Origin: Cellulomonas uda
Lineage (GTDB): Bacteria; Actinomycetota; Actinomycetes; Actinomycetales; Cellulomonadaceae
Direction of reading: 5' to 3'
NCBI RefSeq assembly: GCF_006538705.1
Contig: NZ_BJLP01000035.1
Location: 1-42,596 of the forward strand
Length of the DNA stretch: 42,596 nucleotides
The notes beneath the pieces are model-generated. The model did not search any database. It had not been told where the DNA came from and saw nothing but the letters and a program-made list of their open reading frames with translations. The first letter of the stretch is position 1, and each line of letters starts with the position of its first letter. This document shows positions 9,901 to 16,920 of this stretch, piece by piece. The position numbers were made by a program, and so were the translations under genes.

Positions 9901-10128
9901 CCGCACGACGGCGGTCACGCCCTCGGGGCCGTGCTCGAACGACGTGCTCGCGCCGACCGCCGCGGTGAACACCGCACGGGTCGCCTCGACGAGCAGCCCC
10001 AGGTCGACCGGCTCCTCGATGCGGAACACGAACGCGAGGTCGAACGCCGTGTCGGTGGGGTTCGCCGCGTGGTGCAGGAACATGCCGCGCTGCGCGGGGG
10101 TGGCGGGGTAGCGGGACGTCACGGTCAC
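6958..10128 (-). CDS. Single-module NRPS (C-A-PCP), predicted threonine-activating
   Basis: 1056 residues with a GTG start behind AGGAGG at 7-bp spacing. The condensation domain (about 5-430) has the His motif as SHLVGDA at 140-146: catalytic His141 and Asp145 are kept, and the first His is Ser. The adenylation domain (about 445-945) has FTSGSTGEPKG (592-602), NMYGITETT (734-742), TGDRVRRDGDGE, and NQNGKPD with the catalytic Lys938. The specificity positions read D638, F639, W642, N681, V708, G710, M735, V743, H744, K938 (DFWNVGMVHK), which matches the threonine-type code. The PCP carries Ser1013 in VGGTSM. A GT/GA-rich linker (near 958-972) includes a perfect 12-bp duplication at 7213-7236. 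A C domain at the N-terminus of the first module suggests the Thr nitrogen is acylated or joined to an upstream chain. No epimerase, methyltransferase or TE is present, so the chain should pass to the PKS encoded 26 bp downstream. Confidence 0.94.
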   Translation of the reverse strand: MTVTSRYPATPAQRGMFLHHAANPTDTAFDLAFVFRIEEPVDLGLLVEATRAVFTAAVGASTSFEHGPEGVTAVVRPGSAGVRVVELAPDPVADLDRDARIALETEAIIAAGPIPPGAPEQLTVRVYPGEGVHHLTLVASHLVGDAYSFYRVVDAISTLCTLPGEAWPQVLDGLRDHPGTVPPTPTSPGAVARYGELLATADDLRHPELEPRRGDGPVTGTHHRWSPDPATAARIRASETWTEHGAATTFFTAYAATLQRLAGRETVALGVPLAGRAGHRAKNAIGFFVNTLPLPVRIDATTTWRELAAQVRTGIRLLQANQGLDLSGPDGADLLGGAFHGVDNAVTFYKQNLVLRLPGTRVTSVPLRRDALPYPLTVTASDDGERMELDVAVADHLEAADAPGLLRAALDALTRTPDAPVIGDVVLTDADEVPASPGTRRTVVDDLEDVARRTPHAVALRAGGLDVDYATLVARVRATAAALDAAGASPFVVVTLPRSVEAVVAMLGVMASGRTYVPVDPAAPPRRAELIHARVARELDGRVTVLAEPGAQHTLARRADVHLLDGFALTRGDGAQLPPAPRRGTDLAYVIFTSGSTGEPKGVVVRHDNVTALLDAALDAVPHEPSDRWCLFHSLAFDFSVWEVLGPLTRGGCLVVPQGDEVANPEAFAAFLARERVTVLNQTPSAFRRLSDVLVRAGTTLPDVRLAVFGGEALYPQDLRPWLDHVGAGTRFVNMYGITETTVHVTAREITPTEARTQVRSLIGEPLAHLGAVVVDPFGRLCPPGVSGELLVTGAGLAQGYLGRPDLTAERFRTVVVDGRRERAYVTGDRVRRDGDGELVYVGRVDDQVQLRGYRIELGEVTSALTADAGVGAAVVRLLAPAGTEPFLAAWVVPAPGRTLDDDAVGALRRALAERLPAYMVPAAIVPVAAIPTNQNGKPDLDRLPAPAASRADAAHPGAAGAGAGTGTGTGTSAAADEDADDLAHRIARVWEDVIGAGRVRPHDRFMDVGGTSMHVMQVHERLRTGLGLSDVTLVDLFEHATPAELADFVSSRATR

Positions 10129-10173
10129 GGTGGTGCCTCCTGGGTCGAGGGGGGTGCGTGTGCGGACGAGAGG

Positions 10174-11739
10174 TCAGGCGGTGGCCTCGACGAGGTCGTC
10201 GGTGCGGCTGCCTCGGCCGCCGTGCCGGCGGTCCGCGGCGAACACGGCGACGACCGCGAGGGCGACCCCGGCGCAGATCAGCGCCAGGACGGTCAGGCCG
10301 GTGCTGTAGGCGGAGATCTCGGCGGACCGCGCGGCCTGCGCGACGAGCTGGTCGCGGATCGCCGCGGCCTGCGCGGAGCCGGGCTCGGCACCCGCGGCGG
10401 CGACGGCTGACGCGATGCTCGCGCGCAGCTCGTCGGCGCCGGACGTCAGGGTGCGGGTCATCGCGTCGGCCGCGACGGTGGACAGGAACGCGACGCCGAG
10501 CGACGCCCCGAGCTGCTGGCTCGTGTTCGCGAACGCCGACGCGATGGACGAGTGCGCGGGCCCGATGCCGTGCGTCGCGGACGACATCGCGGGCGCCATG
10601 ACGAGGCCGAGGCCGATCCCGGCGACGACCATGGGCGCCACGAGCGGGCCCGCGTCGGTCGTCGTGACGTCGACGCGCGTCGCGATCCACGCGAAGCCGG
10701 CCGCCTGCACCGCGGCGCCCGTGACGAACGTCGCGGCGAGCCCCACGCGCGGCACGAGCACGCGCGTCGAGACGACGGCCGCGACGACGAGGCCGCCGAC
10801 CATCGGCAGGAACGCGACACCGGTGCGCAGCGGCGTGTACCCGAGGTCGCGCTGCAGGTAGAACGTCAGGTAGAGCGAGCTGCCCATCTGCGCGAGCCCG
10901 ACGAGCCCGATCGTGAGGTACGAGCTCGCGCGGCGCGCGTCGGTCACGATCGACAGCGGCACCAGCGGCGCGGGCGCGACGCGCTCGCGGGCCAGGAACC
11001 CGGCACCCAGCAGCACGCCCGCGCTGAGCAGGCCGACGGTCAGCGGGTGCCCCCAGCCGAGGGTCTCCGCGCGGGAGAAGCCGAGCACCACGCAGAACAC
11101 GGCGCTCGACCCGAGCAGCAGACCCGCGGCGTCCTCGAGCACCACGCCGCGGCGGGCGGGGGACGTGCCGCGCAGCCCGCGCGTCGCGAGCAGCACCGTC
11201 ACGAGCGCGAGCGGCACGTTGACGAAGAAACACCAGCGCCAGCTCCCCGCCTGCGTGAGCGCACCGCCGAGCACGAGTCCCAGCGCGGCACCCGCGCCGG
11301 CGACCGCGCCGAAGATCGCGAACGCCTTGGCCCGCTCGTCCTTGCCGGGGAACGCGGTGTTCATCAGCGAGAGGTTCGTCGGCGCCATGAGCGCCGCGAA
11401 CACGCCCTGCGCCACGCGCGCCGCGACCAGCAGGCCGAAGCTCGTCGCGAACCCGCCCGCGAGGCTCACCGCGCCGAACCCCGCGACGCCCAGCATGAAC
11501 GCGCGGCGTGCGCCGAGGACCTGCGAGATGCGCCCGCCGACGAGCAGCAGCGAGCCGAACGCGAGCGTGTACGCGGTGATCGCCCACTGCCGGTCGGCGT
11601 CGCCGAAGCCGAGCTCGGCCTGCGCGTCGGGCAGGGCCACGGCGATGATCGTCGTGTCGAGCACGACGACCACCTGGGCCAGGCAGGCGCACAGCACGAG
11701 GGACCTGGACGACGTGCGCTGCGGTGCGGTGATGCTCAT
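10174..11739 (-). CDS. MFS drug-resistance-type exporter (DHA2, 14 TM)
   Basis: 521 residues with an ATG start. The first membrane helix, VVVVLDTTIIAVALPDAQAE, carries the LDTTIxxVALP motif of DHA2/EmrB-QacA proteins. A motif A-like GRISQVLGARRAF follows TM2, and TM5 has motif C-like GAVAGAGAALGLVLGG followed by SWRWCFFVNVP. Hydrophobicity fits about 14 helices. It is the first gene of the cluster, 45 bp upstream of the NRPS on the same strand, and probably exports the product and protects the producer. It lies downstream of a candidate promoter near 11779-11806 and a set of 11-bp-spaced repeats. Confidence 0.92.
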   Translation of the reverse strand: MSITAPQRTSSRSLVLCACLAQVVVVLDTTIIAVALPDAQAELGFGDADRQWAITAYTLAFGSLLLVGGRISQVLGARRAFMLGVAGFGAVSLAGGFATSFGLLVAARVAQGVFAALMAPTNLSLMNTAFPGKDERAKAFAIFGAVAGAGAALGLVLGGALTQAGSWRWCFFVNVPLALVTVLLATRGLRGTSPARRGVVLEDAAGLLLGSSAVFCVVLGFSRAETLGWGHPLTVGLLSAGVLLGAGFLARERVAPAPLVPLSIVTDARRASSYLTIGLVGLAQMGSSLYLTFYLQRDLGYTPLRTGVAFLPMVGGLVVAAVVSTRVLVPRVGLAATFVTGAAVQAAGFAWIATRVDVTTTDAGPLVAPMVVAGIGLGLVMAPAMSSATHGIGPAHSSIASAFANTSQQLGASLGVAFLSTVAADAMTRTLTSGADELRASIASAVAAAGAEPGSAQAAAIRDQLVAQAARSAEISAYSTGLTVLALICAGVALAVVAVFAADRRHGGRGSRTDDLVEATA

Positions 11740-11778
11740 GCCTCGCTCCTGGCGTCGGGACGGGTGGGAACGCCTCGA

Positions 11779-11859
11779 CGCTAGGAGCAGGACGGACCGG
11801 ACGGAACGCCCGCGGGCCCGCTCTGTGGTCGCCGTGTGGTCGGTCTGTGGGTTGCCACA
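11779..11859 (-). promoter_or_regulatory. Candidate promoter and operator of the biosynthetic operon, with 11-bp-spaced direct repeats
   Basis: Read on the minus strand, a possible -10 (TAGCGT, complement of 11779-11784) lies 16 bp downstream of TTCCGT (complement of 11801-11806). Upstream are three repeats, TGTGGTC, TGTGGTC and TGTGGGT on the plus strand, at 11824, 11835 and 11846, exactly 11 bp apart. The last one also forms the inverted repeat TGTGG-GTTG-CCACA (11846-11859). Direct repeats with 11-bp period are the known layout of SARP operators, though SARP sites usually lie closer to the -10. The binding protein is unknown, and the LuxR/LAL regulator is an alternative. Confidence 0.45.
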
Positions 11860-11868
11860 TCCCCGCAG

Positions 11869-11979
11869 TCAGCGCGTCCGCAGCGGCCTCGCGCCGACCA
11901 GCGCGTCCAGCTCGGGGGCCACGTCCACGCCGAGCTCGCGGCGCAGCAGGGTGCGGTGCTCGTCGAGAGCGCGGTGCGT
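11869..11979 (-). pseudogene. Remnant of a SARP (BTAD-containing) regulator, C-terminal end only
   Basis: A 37-codon open stretch between stop codons (complement of 11980-11982 and 11869-11871). It translates as STHRALDEHRTLLRRELGVD followed by VAPELDALVGARPLRTR. This matches the end of a bacterial transcriptional activation domain (typically YRRLLAEELGVDPGPELRAL). Nothing recognisable as the rest of a BTAD or its winged-helix DNA-binding domain lies upstream, and the reading frame is closed 37 codons in. I read it as the 3' stub of a cluster activator whose body was deleted. It sits directly upstream of the exporter promoter and 206 bp from the tRNA-Gly 3' end. Confidence 0.6.
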
Positions 11980-11982
11980 GCT

Positions 11983-12185
11983 TCACGACTCACGCTGGCT
12001 CGATCGCGGACCGACCTCCCCCGCGGATCACGGGCACTGCGCGTAGGAGCTCCGGCAGGATGCTCGTGCGGACGTGACCTTCGTGAGAGCCAAGGACGGT
12101 GCTCCGTACGCGCGTCTCGGGCCGGCACGGGTCCAAGAGATGCCCGACAGGGCGTCTGCAAGTCTCTGACCTGCGGAGTTGATGG
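11983..12185. other. Non-coding gap between the SARP remnant and tRNA-Gly
   Basis: About 200 bp with no recognisable gene on either strand. It adjoins the 3' end of the tRNA gene, the usual side for integration of mobile elements, but I see no integrase and no duplicate of the tRNA 3' end elsewhere in the window. It is probably deletion or integration debris, or simply a spacer. Confidence 0.4.
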
Positions 12186-12256
12186 AGCGGGTGACGGGAA
12201 TCGAACCCGCGCTGTCAGCTTGGGAAGCTGAAGTTCTACCATTGAACTACACCCGC
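12186..12256 (-). tRNA. tRNA-Gly (anticodon CCC)
   Basis: A 71-nt cloverleaf on the minus strand. The 7-bp acceptor stem is GCGGGTG/CACCCGC. The D arm is GTTC/GAAC with an AATGGTA loop. The anticodon stem is TCAGC/GCTGA with loop TTCCCAA, which gives CCC. The T arm has loop TTCGATT. The discriminator base is U and CCA is not encoded. CCC reads GGG codons. The 3' end faces the biosynthetic cluster. Confidence 0.95.
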
Positions 12257-12307
12257 GCGAACCGTCCTCGGACGCCCGGAGGCGCCGAGCCGCGGTCGGC
12301 ATCCGAC

Positions 12308-12336
12308 AGCATAGCGGCCGCTCGCGACGAGTCGAA
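12308..12336 (-). promoter_or_regulatory. Promoter of tRNA-Gly
   Basis: On the minus strand, TTCGAC (complement of 12331-12336) and TATGCT (complement of 12308-12313) are separated by exactly 17 bp. The predicted start near 12301 lies about 45 bp upstream of the mature tRNA 5' end. Confidence 0.6.
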
Positions 12337-12398
12337 CCGCGTCCCGCCCGGCACGGCCGCCCCGCGGCACACCCCCGCTCCGACCTCCCCACGCCCGC

Positions 12399-12524
12399 GA
12401 CCCCGCGGTTGCTCCGTCTCCGGCCGCTCATACCCGGAGCGACGACGGGGTCGTCGTCGTGGTGGCGGCCGAGACCGTGGTTGCTCCGGGAAGGGGAGAG
12501 CGGAGCCGGAGGAACCGCGGGGTC
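12399..12524. repeat. Array of two 54-bp palindromic intergenic elements (copies 1 and 2)
   Basis: Copy 1 is 12399-12452 and copy 2 is 12471-12524, separated by 18 bp. Each unit has a 19-20-bp left arm close to GAGCCCGYGGTTGCTCCGG, a variable loop of about 15 bp, and a right arm close to CCGGAGCRACCGCGGGGTC, which is its imperfect reverse complement. The same 54-bp unit occurs at 20508-20633 and 27739-27936. The array lies in the 316-bp gap between tRNA-Gly and the secreted-protein gene, which otherwise holds only the tRNA promoter. Confidence 0.9.
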
Positions 12525-12572
12525 GTCGGGCGGCGGGCCGGCCGGGGGGCGCGGGTCAGGGGCCGGGACGGG

Positions 12573-13340
12573 TCAGGGGCGGGGGGTGAGCTCGGTGACC
12601 TCGTCCGGGGGGTCGATCCGCACCTCGGTGTTCCAGCCCGTCAGGTCGGCCTCGACTGTGCCGGCGGGCTCGGCGTAGCGGCGGACCAGACCGTCCGGGC
12701 CGATCCACAGCCGCAGCATCCAGTACGGGTTGGCGACGGCGCCGCTGGTGAACCGCTCACCGGTCGCCCCGGTCGCCCGTCGGAGGTCGACGACGACGTC
12801 GAACGGCTGCGCGGTCACGCCGTCGACGGAGATCGACGCACCACCCGGGGCGACGGACGCGACCGCGTCGCGGACCTCCTCGAACCGGCGGGACAGGTCC
12901 ACCACCGCGAGGTAGTCGACGTACGCGCCGACGAGCAGGTCGGCCGGGTCCTCGCGGGACGTGCGGGCGAAGCCGTCGGTCAGGCCGGGCAGGGAGGCGT
13001 ACGCGTCGTCGTCGACGAGCCGCAGCTCGCTCACCGCGCCGTCCTCGTCGATCCGTCCGACGAGGTCCCAGCGGTCGCCGTGACGCTCGGCGCCACCCGT
13101 GACGACCGGAGCCTGCGGATCGAGCCGCAGCTCGAACGTGTACGTGTCGACCGCCCGCAGCGCGTCGGCGAGGTCGGCGACCACGTGCTCGGTGTCGTAC
13201 CGCACGGCGACGTCCGGGAGCGGCCTCGGACCGCCCTCGTCGGCGAGGGCACCGCCGGCGAGCGCACCGGTGACGCCGCCCGCGAGCAGCCCGGTGACGG
13301 CGACGAGCGCCGGGACCCGGGACAGCGGCGGAAGGTGCAC
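12573..13340 (-). CDS. Secreted LppX/LprG-like protein
   Basis: 255 residues with a GTG start. The N-terminal hydrophobic segment, VPALVAVTGLLAGGVTGALA, is followed by ADEGG. It looks like a signal peptide or anchor and has no lipobox Cys. The body has the layout of the LolA-like LppX/LprAFG lipoproteins: a YTFELRL strand near residue 67, a region reporting 'DDDAYASLPGL', a mid-protein helix, and a C-terminal DLTGWNTEVRIDPPDEV. That ending parallels the RDWNDPSIVVTTPGADEL ending of the lipoprotein at 21305. The relatives carry hydrophobic ligands or envelope lipids. Here the role is unknown. The start is uncertain because other GTG codons are nearby. Confidence 0.6.
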   Translation of the reverse strand: MHLPPLSRVPALVAVTGLLAGGVTGALAGGALADEGGPRPLPDVAVRYDTEHVVADLADALRAVDTYTFELRLDPQAPVVTGGAERHGDRWDLVGRIDEDGAVSELRLVDDDAYASLPGLTDGFARTSREDPADLLVGAYVDYLAVVDLSRRFEEVRDAVASVAPGGASISVDGVTAQPFDVVVDLRRATGATGERFTSGAVANPYWMLRLWIGPDGLVRRYAEPAGTVEADLTGWNTEVRIDPPDEVTELTPRP

Positions 13341-13428
13341 GGCCGAACTCTGTCAGCACCGGGCACGTTCGCGCAGCACCCCGACGAGGGACGGCGCGCG
13401 GGCAGGCGACGACGCGGCGCCGGCCCGG

Positions 13429-15093
13429 TCAGCGGTTCAGCACGAGCTCCACGTCACCGAGGTCGAGGTTCTTGCCCCGCTCGACGGTGATGACGCGGTA
13501 GGCGGCGGGCAGCGTGTACCAGTAGGGCACCTCGTCGTCGCGGGTGTGCCCGATGGAGGGTGAGAGCGTGAGGCGGTAGGTGCCGGGGTCGACCGCAGCC
13601 CCGGTGTAGAGCCCGTGGGCGGGGTGGTCCCACGAGGACGTGACCGAGCCGTGCTGCATCAGGTTGACGTTGCCGTCGAACGGGACGCCCCGGTAGTACA
13701 GGCGTACCCGCACGCTCCCCTGCCTCTCGGTCAGGCGCAGCGCGATCCTCGACCCCCCGTCGTCGATCTGCGTGTCGGTCTCCGTGGAGACCCACCCCTT
13801 CTGCCTGACGGTGACGCGCGCCGCTCCGGGTACGAGACCCCTCGCCACGAAGTCGCCGTTCCTCCCGACGGCAGCACCATGGGTGTAGTCGACGCAGTCG
13901 ACGCCGCACACGACGACCTCCCGCCGCGGGTCCTGCCAGGTCCCCTTGTCGCCGCCCGTCACGTTGCCGGCCAGGGCCACGGCCGTCCTGTTCCCGCGCA
14001 GGTGCCCGGTGGTGGTGACCTTGCCCGCGCGGACCGTGACGGGCTTGCGGATCCAGAGGTCGCCTATCGAGTACACGTAGTACCGGCCGGGCGGGACGGT
14101 GAACCGGGACCGGAGGGGCTGGCGGATCCCCTTGGCGTTCGCGTCGGCCAGGTAGACGGTCCCGTCCGCCGAGGGAACGTAGATCGTCCCCTCGCGCGTG
14201 AGCGTCAGGTGGCGTGTCGTCGTCGCGCCCGAGGTGACCTTCAGCAGCGCGGAGCCCGAGGACCAGCCGTTGTCGTCCGCGCTCTCGGCGAGGCGGTAGG
14301 TGCCCACGGGCACCCGCGTGAAGCGGTAGCGACCGGTCGCGTCGCTCGTGGTGCTCCGGAGGTAGCGGCCGTCGGCGTCGGCCGACTGCAGGGTGACCTC
14401 GACGCCGGGTCGGGGCGCGTCGGACCCGACGAGGCGGCCCGTGACCGTCCCCGGAGGTGTCGCGGGCAGGCTCGTCGTGGAGCGCTCGCCCGCCCGGACC
14501 GTCACCACGTCCGACGTGATCTCGACGCCGCTCTTGAGCCACGCCTGGATGCGGTAGCGCCCGGGGACGAGATACCGGAACTGGACCTTGCCGTCCTCGA
14601 TCCCCTTGGCGTGCTGGCCGCGGATCGGCGTCCCGTCGAGCCGCTGGATCCACGCGTGGGCGCTGGTGCTCTCGGCGCCTGCGACCGTGGCGCCGACCGA
14701 CCCGGTCCGGTCGAGGTCGATGTCGACGGTCGCGTCGGCCGTGGCCGCGGGGCGCAGCGGGACGCCCTGCCAGGCGTAGTCCGTCCGGCCTCCCGCCCCG
14801 ACGTACGCGGGCGCGAACGTCCGCGGGTCGTCGGCGCCGGTGTTGGCGGTGAGCACCCAGGCCGTCGCGTCCGTGGGCACCGGGAGCGCGTAGGTGCCGT
14901 CGGCCGAGGTGGTCGTGGTGCCGGTCCGGCCGGTGGCGGGCTCCCGCCAGGAGACCTGCACCGGACGCGGCGGGGCCTCGCCCTCCGCGGTGACGCGTCC
15001 GCTGTAGACGACGTCGTCAGCGGCCGTGGCGGGGGTCAGCCCGCCCAGCAGGAGCGCTGTGGTGGCGAGCAGGGCGCCGGAGGGTCGCAGCAT
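13429..15093 (-). CDS. Secreted multi-domain beta-sandwich protein, paralog 1
   Basis: 554 residues with a signal peptide (LLATTALLLGGLTPATA, cleaved before ADD). After it come five or six Ig/carboxypeptidase-regulatory-like units of 75-110 residues. Typical cores are GTVTGRLVGSDAPRPGVEVT with DATGRYRFTRVPVGTYRLAE. Unit 5 holds a Cys pair, VVVCGVDC. The C-terminus, NLDLGDVELVLNR, has no LPXTG, membrane anchor or obvious dockerin. No catalytic domain is visible. It is the last of three tandem paralogs (with 15160-16833 and 16921-18612) that share length, domain order, the AESxDNGWxSGSxLLKVT block and the C-x3-C pair. Such folds act in adhesion, matrix or carbohydrate contact, but the function here is not known. 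Confidence 0.8.
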   Translation of the reverse strand: MLRPSGALLATTALLLGGLTPATAADDVVYSGRVTAEGEAPPRPVQVSWREPATGRTGTTTTSADGTYALPVPTDATAWVLTANTGADDPRTFAPAYVGAGGRTDYAWQGVPLRPAATADATVDIDLDRTGSVGATVAGAESTSAHAWIQRLDGTPIRGQHAKGIEDGKVQFRYLVPGRYRIQAWLKSGVEITSDVVTVRAGERSTTSLPATPPGTVTGRLVGSDAPRPGVEVTLQSADADGRYLRSTTSDATGRYRFTRVPVGTYRLAESADDNGWSSGSALLKVTSGATTTRHLTLTREGTIYVPSADGTVYLADANAKGIRQPLRSRFTVPPGRYYVYSIGDLWIRKPVTVRAGKVTTTGHLRGNRTAVALAGNVTGGDKGTWQDPRREVVVCGVDCVDYTHGAAVGRNGDFVARGLVPGAARVTVRQKGWVSTETDTQIDDGGSRIALRLTERQGSVRVRLYYRGVPFDGNVNLMQHGSVTSSWDHPAHGLYTGAAVDPGTYRLTLSPSIGHTRDDEVPYWYTLPAAYRVITVERGKNLDLGDVELVLNR

Positions 15094-15159
15094 GTCAGGA
15101 GTGTGGCAGCGGCAGCACGCTCCGCGCCACCATCGTGGGGTCGACCGCGGCGGGTCCCG

Positions 15160-16833
15160 CTACCGGCGGAACGCGACCTCGACGGTGCCCAGGTCGAGGG
15201 TCTGGCCGGGCTTCACGGTCACCGTGGTCAGCGCGCTCGGCAGGTCGTACCAGAACGGCGCGCCGACGAGCACGTTGCCCGCGGAGGCGTTCAGCGTCAT
15301 GCGGTACGTGCCGGGCGCGAGGCGTGCGGCGCCCGTGTCGAGCGTGCCGCCCGTGAGCTCGCGCATCAGACCGGGCGCGTCGTTGCGGGAGAACGTCACG
15401 GTGCCCGTGACCGGCGCACCGCGGTAGCGCAGCACGCCGCGCACCCGGGCGTTCTCGGTCGTCAGGCTCAGCTGCAGGTTCGTCGTCGACGCCGTGCCGA
15501 TGCGGGCGGTGACCCGGCCGGGCTGCCAGCCGGTCTGCTCGGCCTGCACGTGCGCGATGCCGGGCACGAGCCCGGTCACCCGGTAGGTCCCGTCGGCGCG
15601 GACGGTGGCCGCGCGGCCGTCGGTGCCGCCGCACAGGACGTCGCACACGGCGACGGTCCGCTTCTTCGCGCCGTCGCCCGTGTCGCCGCCCGTGACCGCG
15701 CCACGCAGGCTGACGAACGCCTTGTCCGGCCGCATGGTGCCGGCGTCGGTGACCTTGCCCGCGCGGATCGTGACGAGCGTGCGGGTCCAGCGCAGGCCGC
15801 TCGCCGCGTACACGTAGTACGTGCCGGGCGCGGCCGTGATGCGCGTGCGGTCGAGCTCGCGCACCCGGGTGCCGTCCGCCCGCGCCAGGACGACGAGCTG
15901 GTCGGGGGCGCGCACCACCAGGGCCCCTTCGCGCTCGAGCGTGAGGTCGCGCGTCGTCGTCGCACCCACCGTCACCTTGACGAGCCCGCTGCCCGAGCGC
16001 CACCCGTTGTCCTGGCCGCTCTCCGCGACCCGGTAGGTGCCGGCCGGCAGGCCCGAGAACCGGTACCGGCCCTGGGCGTCGGTCGTCGTGTCGGCCGGGG
16101 CGCCGTCACCGCTGATGGTGACGCGCACGCCGGCGACGGGCTTGCCGAACCCGAGCAGGCGCCCGGTGACGGTGCCACCCTTCGACCCGACCATCGACAG
16201 CGTGGCCTCCTGCCCCGGCCGAACCGTCACGACGTCGGACGTCGTCGCCGTGCGACCACCGCGGCTCGGCTGCAGGATCACGCGGTAGCGGCCGGGCACG
16301 AGGTCGCGGAACTGGAACGTGCCGTCGTCCTGGACGTCGCGCTGCGCGTCGTACAGGTACCCCTTGCCGTCGGCGCGCTTGAGGTCGACCCACGCGCGTC
16401 CGGGCGTGAACCCGGCCGCGGTCCCGACGATCGAGCCGCGCAGGTCGAGGTCGATGTCGACCGTCGCGTCCTGCGCCGCGTCGGGGCGCAGGTCGAGCGG
16501 CTGCCACGCGTAGTCGCTCTGCCCGTCGGCGCCGACGAACTCCGGCGCGTACGTGCGCGGGTCGCCGTACTCGTCGTTCGCGACGAGCACCCACTCGGAC
16601 GCGGTCACCGGGACCGGCAGCGAGTAGGTGCCGTCCGGCGCGGTGACCACCGAGTGGTAGTCCCCGCTCGCGGGCTCGAACCAGCCCACGTGCGTCTGAC
16701 CGGTGAGGGCGGCACCGGCGGCGGTCACGCGGCCGGTGTAGGTCACGTCGTCCTCGGCCGCGGCGGCGGGCGCCGTCGCAGCCGTCACCAGGGCGAACGT
16801 GACGACGCCGACGACGGCGGACTTCGAGAGCAT
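15160..16833 (-). CDS. Secreted multi-domain beta-sandwich protein, paralog 2
   Basis: 557 residues with a signal peptide ending APAAAA before EDDVTYTGRV. Domain order equals that of its neighbours. An opening unit contains the phrase GWFEPASGDYHS. A regulatory-like unit is DTTTDAQGRYRFSGLPAGTY leading to RVAESGQDNGWRSGSGLVKV. A unit has the pair VAVCDVLC. The final unit ends TLDLGTVEVAFRR. It lies 66 bp from paralog 1 and 87 bp from paralog 3, all on the same strand, so the three are probably cotranscribed tandem duplicates. No sorting signal or enzyme motif is seen. Confidence 0.8.
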   Translation of the reverse strand: MLSKSAVVGVVTFALVTAATAPAAAAEDDVTYTGRVTAAGAALTGQTHVGWFEPASGDYHSVVTAPDGTYSLPVPVTASEWVLVANDEYGDPRTYAPEFVGADGQSDYAWQPLDLRPDAAQDATVDIDLDLRGSIVGTAAGFTPGRAWVDLKRADGKGYLYDAQRDVQDDGTFQFRDLVPGRYRVILQPSRGGRTATTSDVVTVRPGQEATLSMVGSKGGTVTGRLLGFGKPVAGVRVTISGDGAPADTTTDAQGRYRFSGLPAGTYRVAESGQDNGWRSGSGLVKVTVGATTTRDLTLEREGALVVRAPDQLVVLARADGTRVRELDRTRITAAPGTYYVYAASGLRWTRTLVTIRAGKVTDAGTMRPDKAFVSLRGAVTGGDTGDGAKKRTVAVCDVLCGGTDGRAATVRADGTYRVTGLVPGIAHVQAEQTGWQPGRVTARIGTASTTNLQLSLTTENARVRGVLRYRGAPVTGTVTFSRNDAPGLMRELTGGTLDTGAARLAPGTYRMTLNASAGNVLVGAPFWYDLPSALTTVTVKPGQTLDLGTVEVAFRR

Positions 16834-16920
16834 CCGCCGATTGTTGCACTCGTCGCGTCCGCTGCGGTGCGGTTCGGCCGGGTCTGTGGACGGGAGGGCG
16901 TCAGCACGGTCACACGCTTC

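Noticed and set aside
11983..12185. A small gene upstream of tRNA-Gly on the plus strand
   Set aside because: The open frame has no ribosome site, runs through the tRNA gene and shows no recognisable family.
541..12431. Many long open frames opposite or out of register with the cluster genes (Arg/Ala/Pro-rich)
   Set aside because: They are mirror frames typical of very high GC DNA. They have no homology, improbable composition, and overlap well-supported genes.
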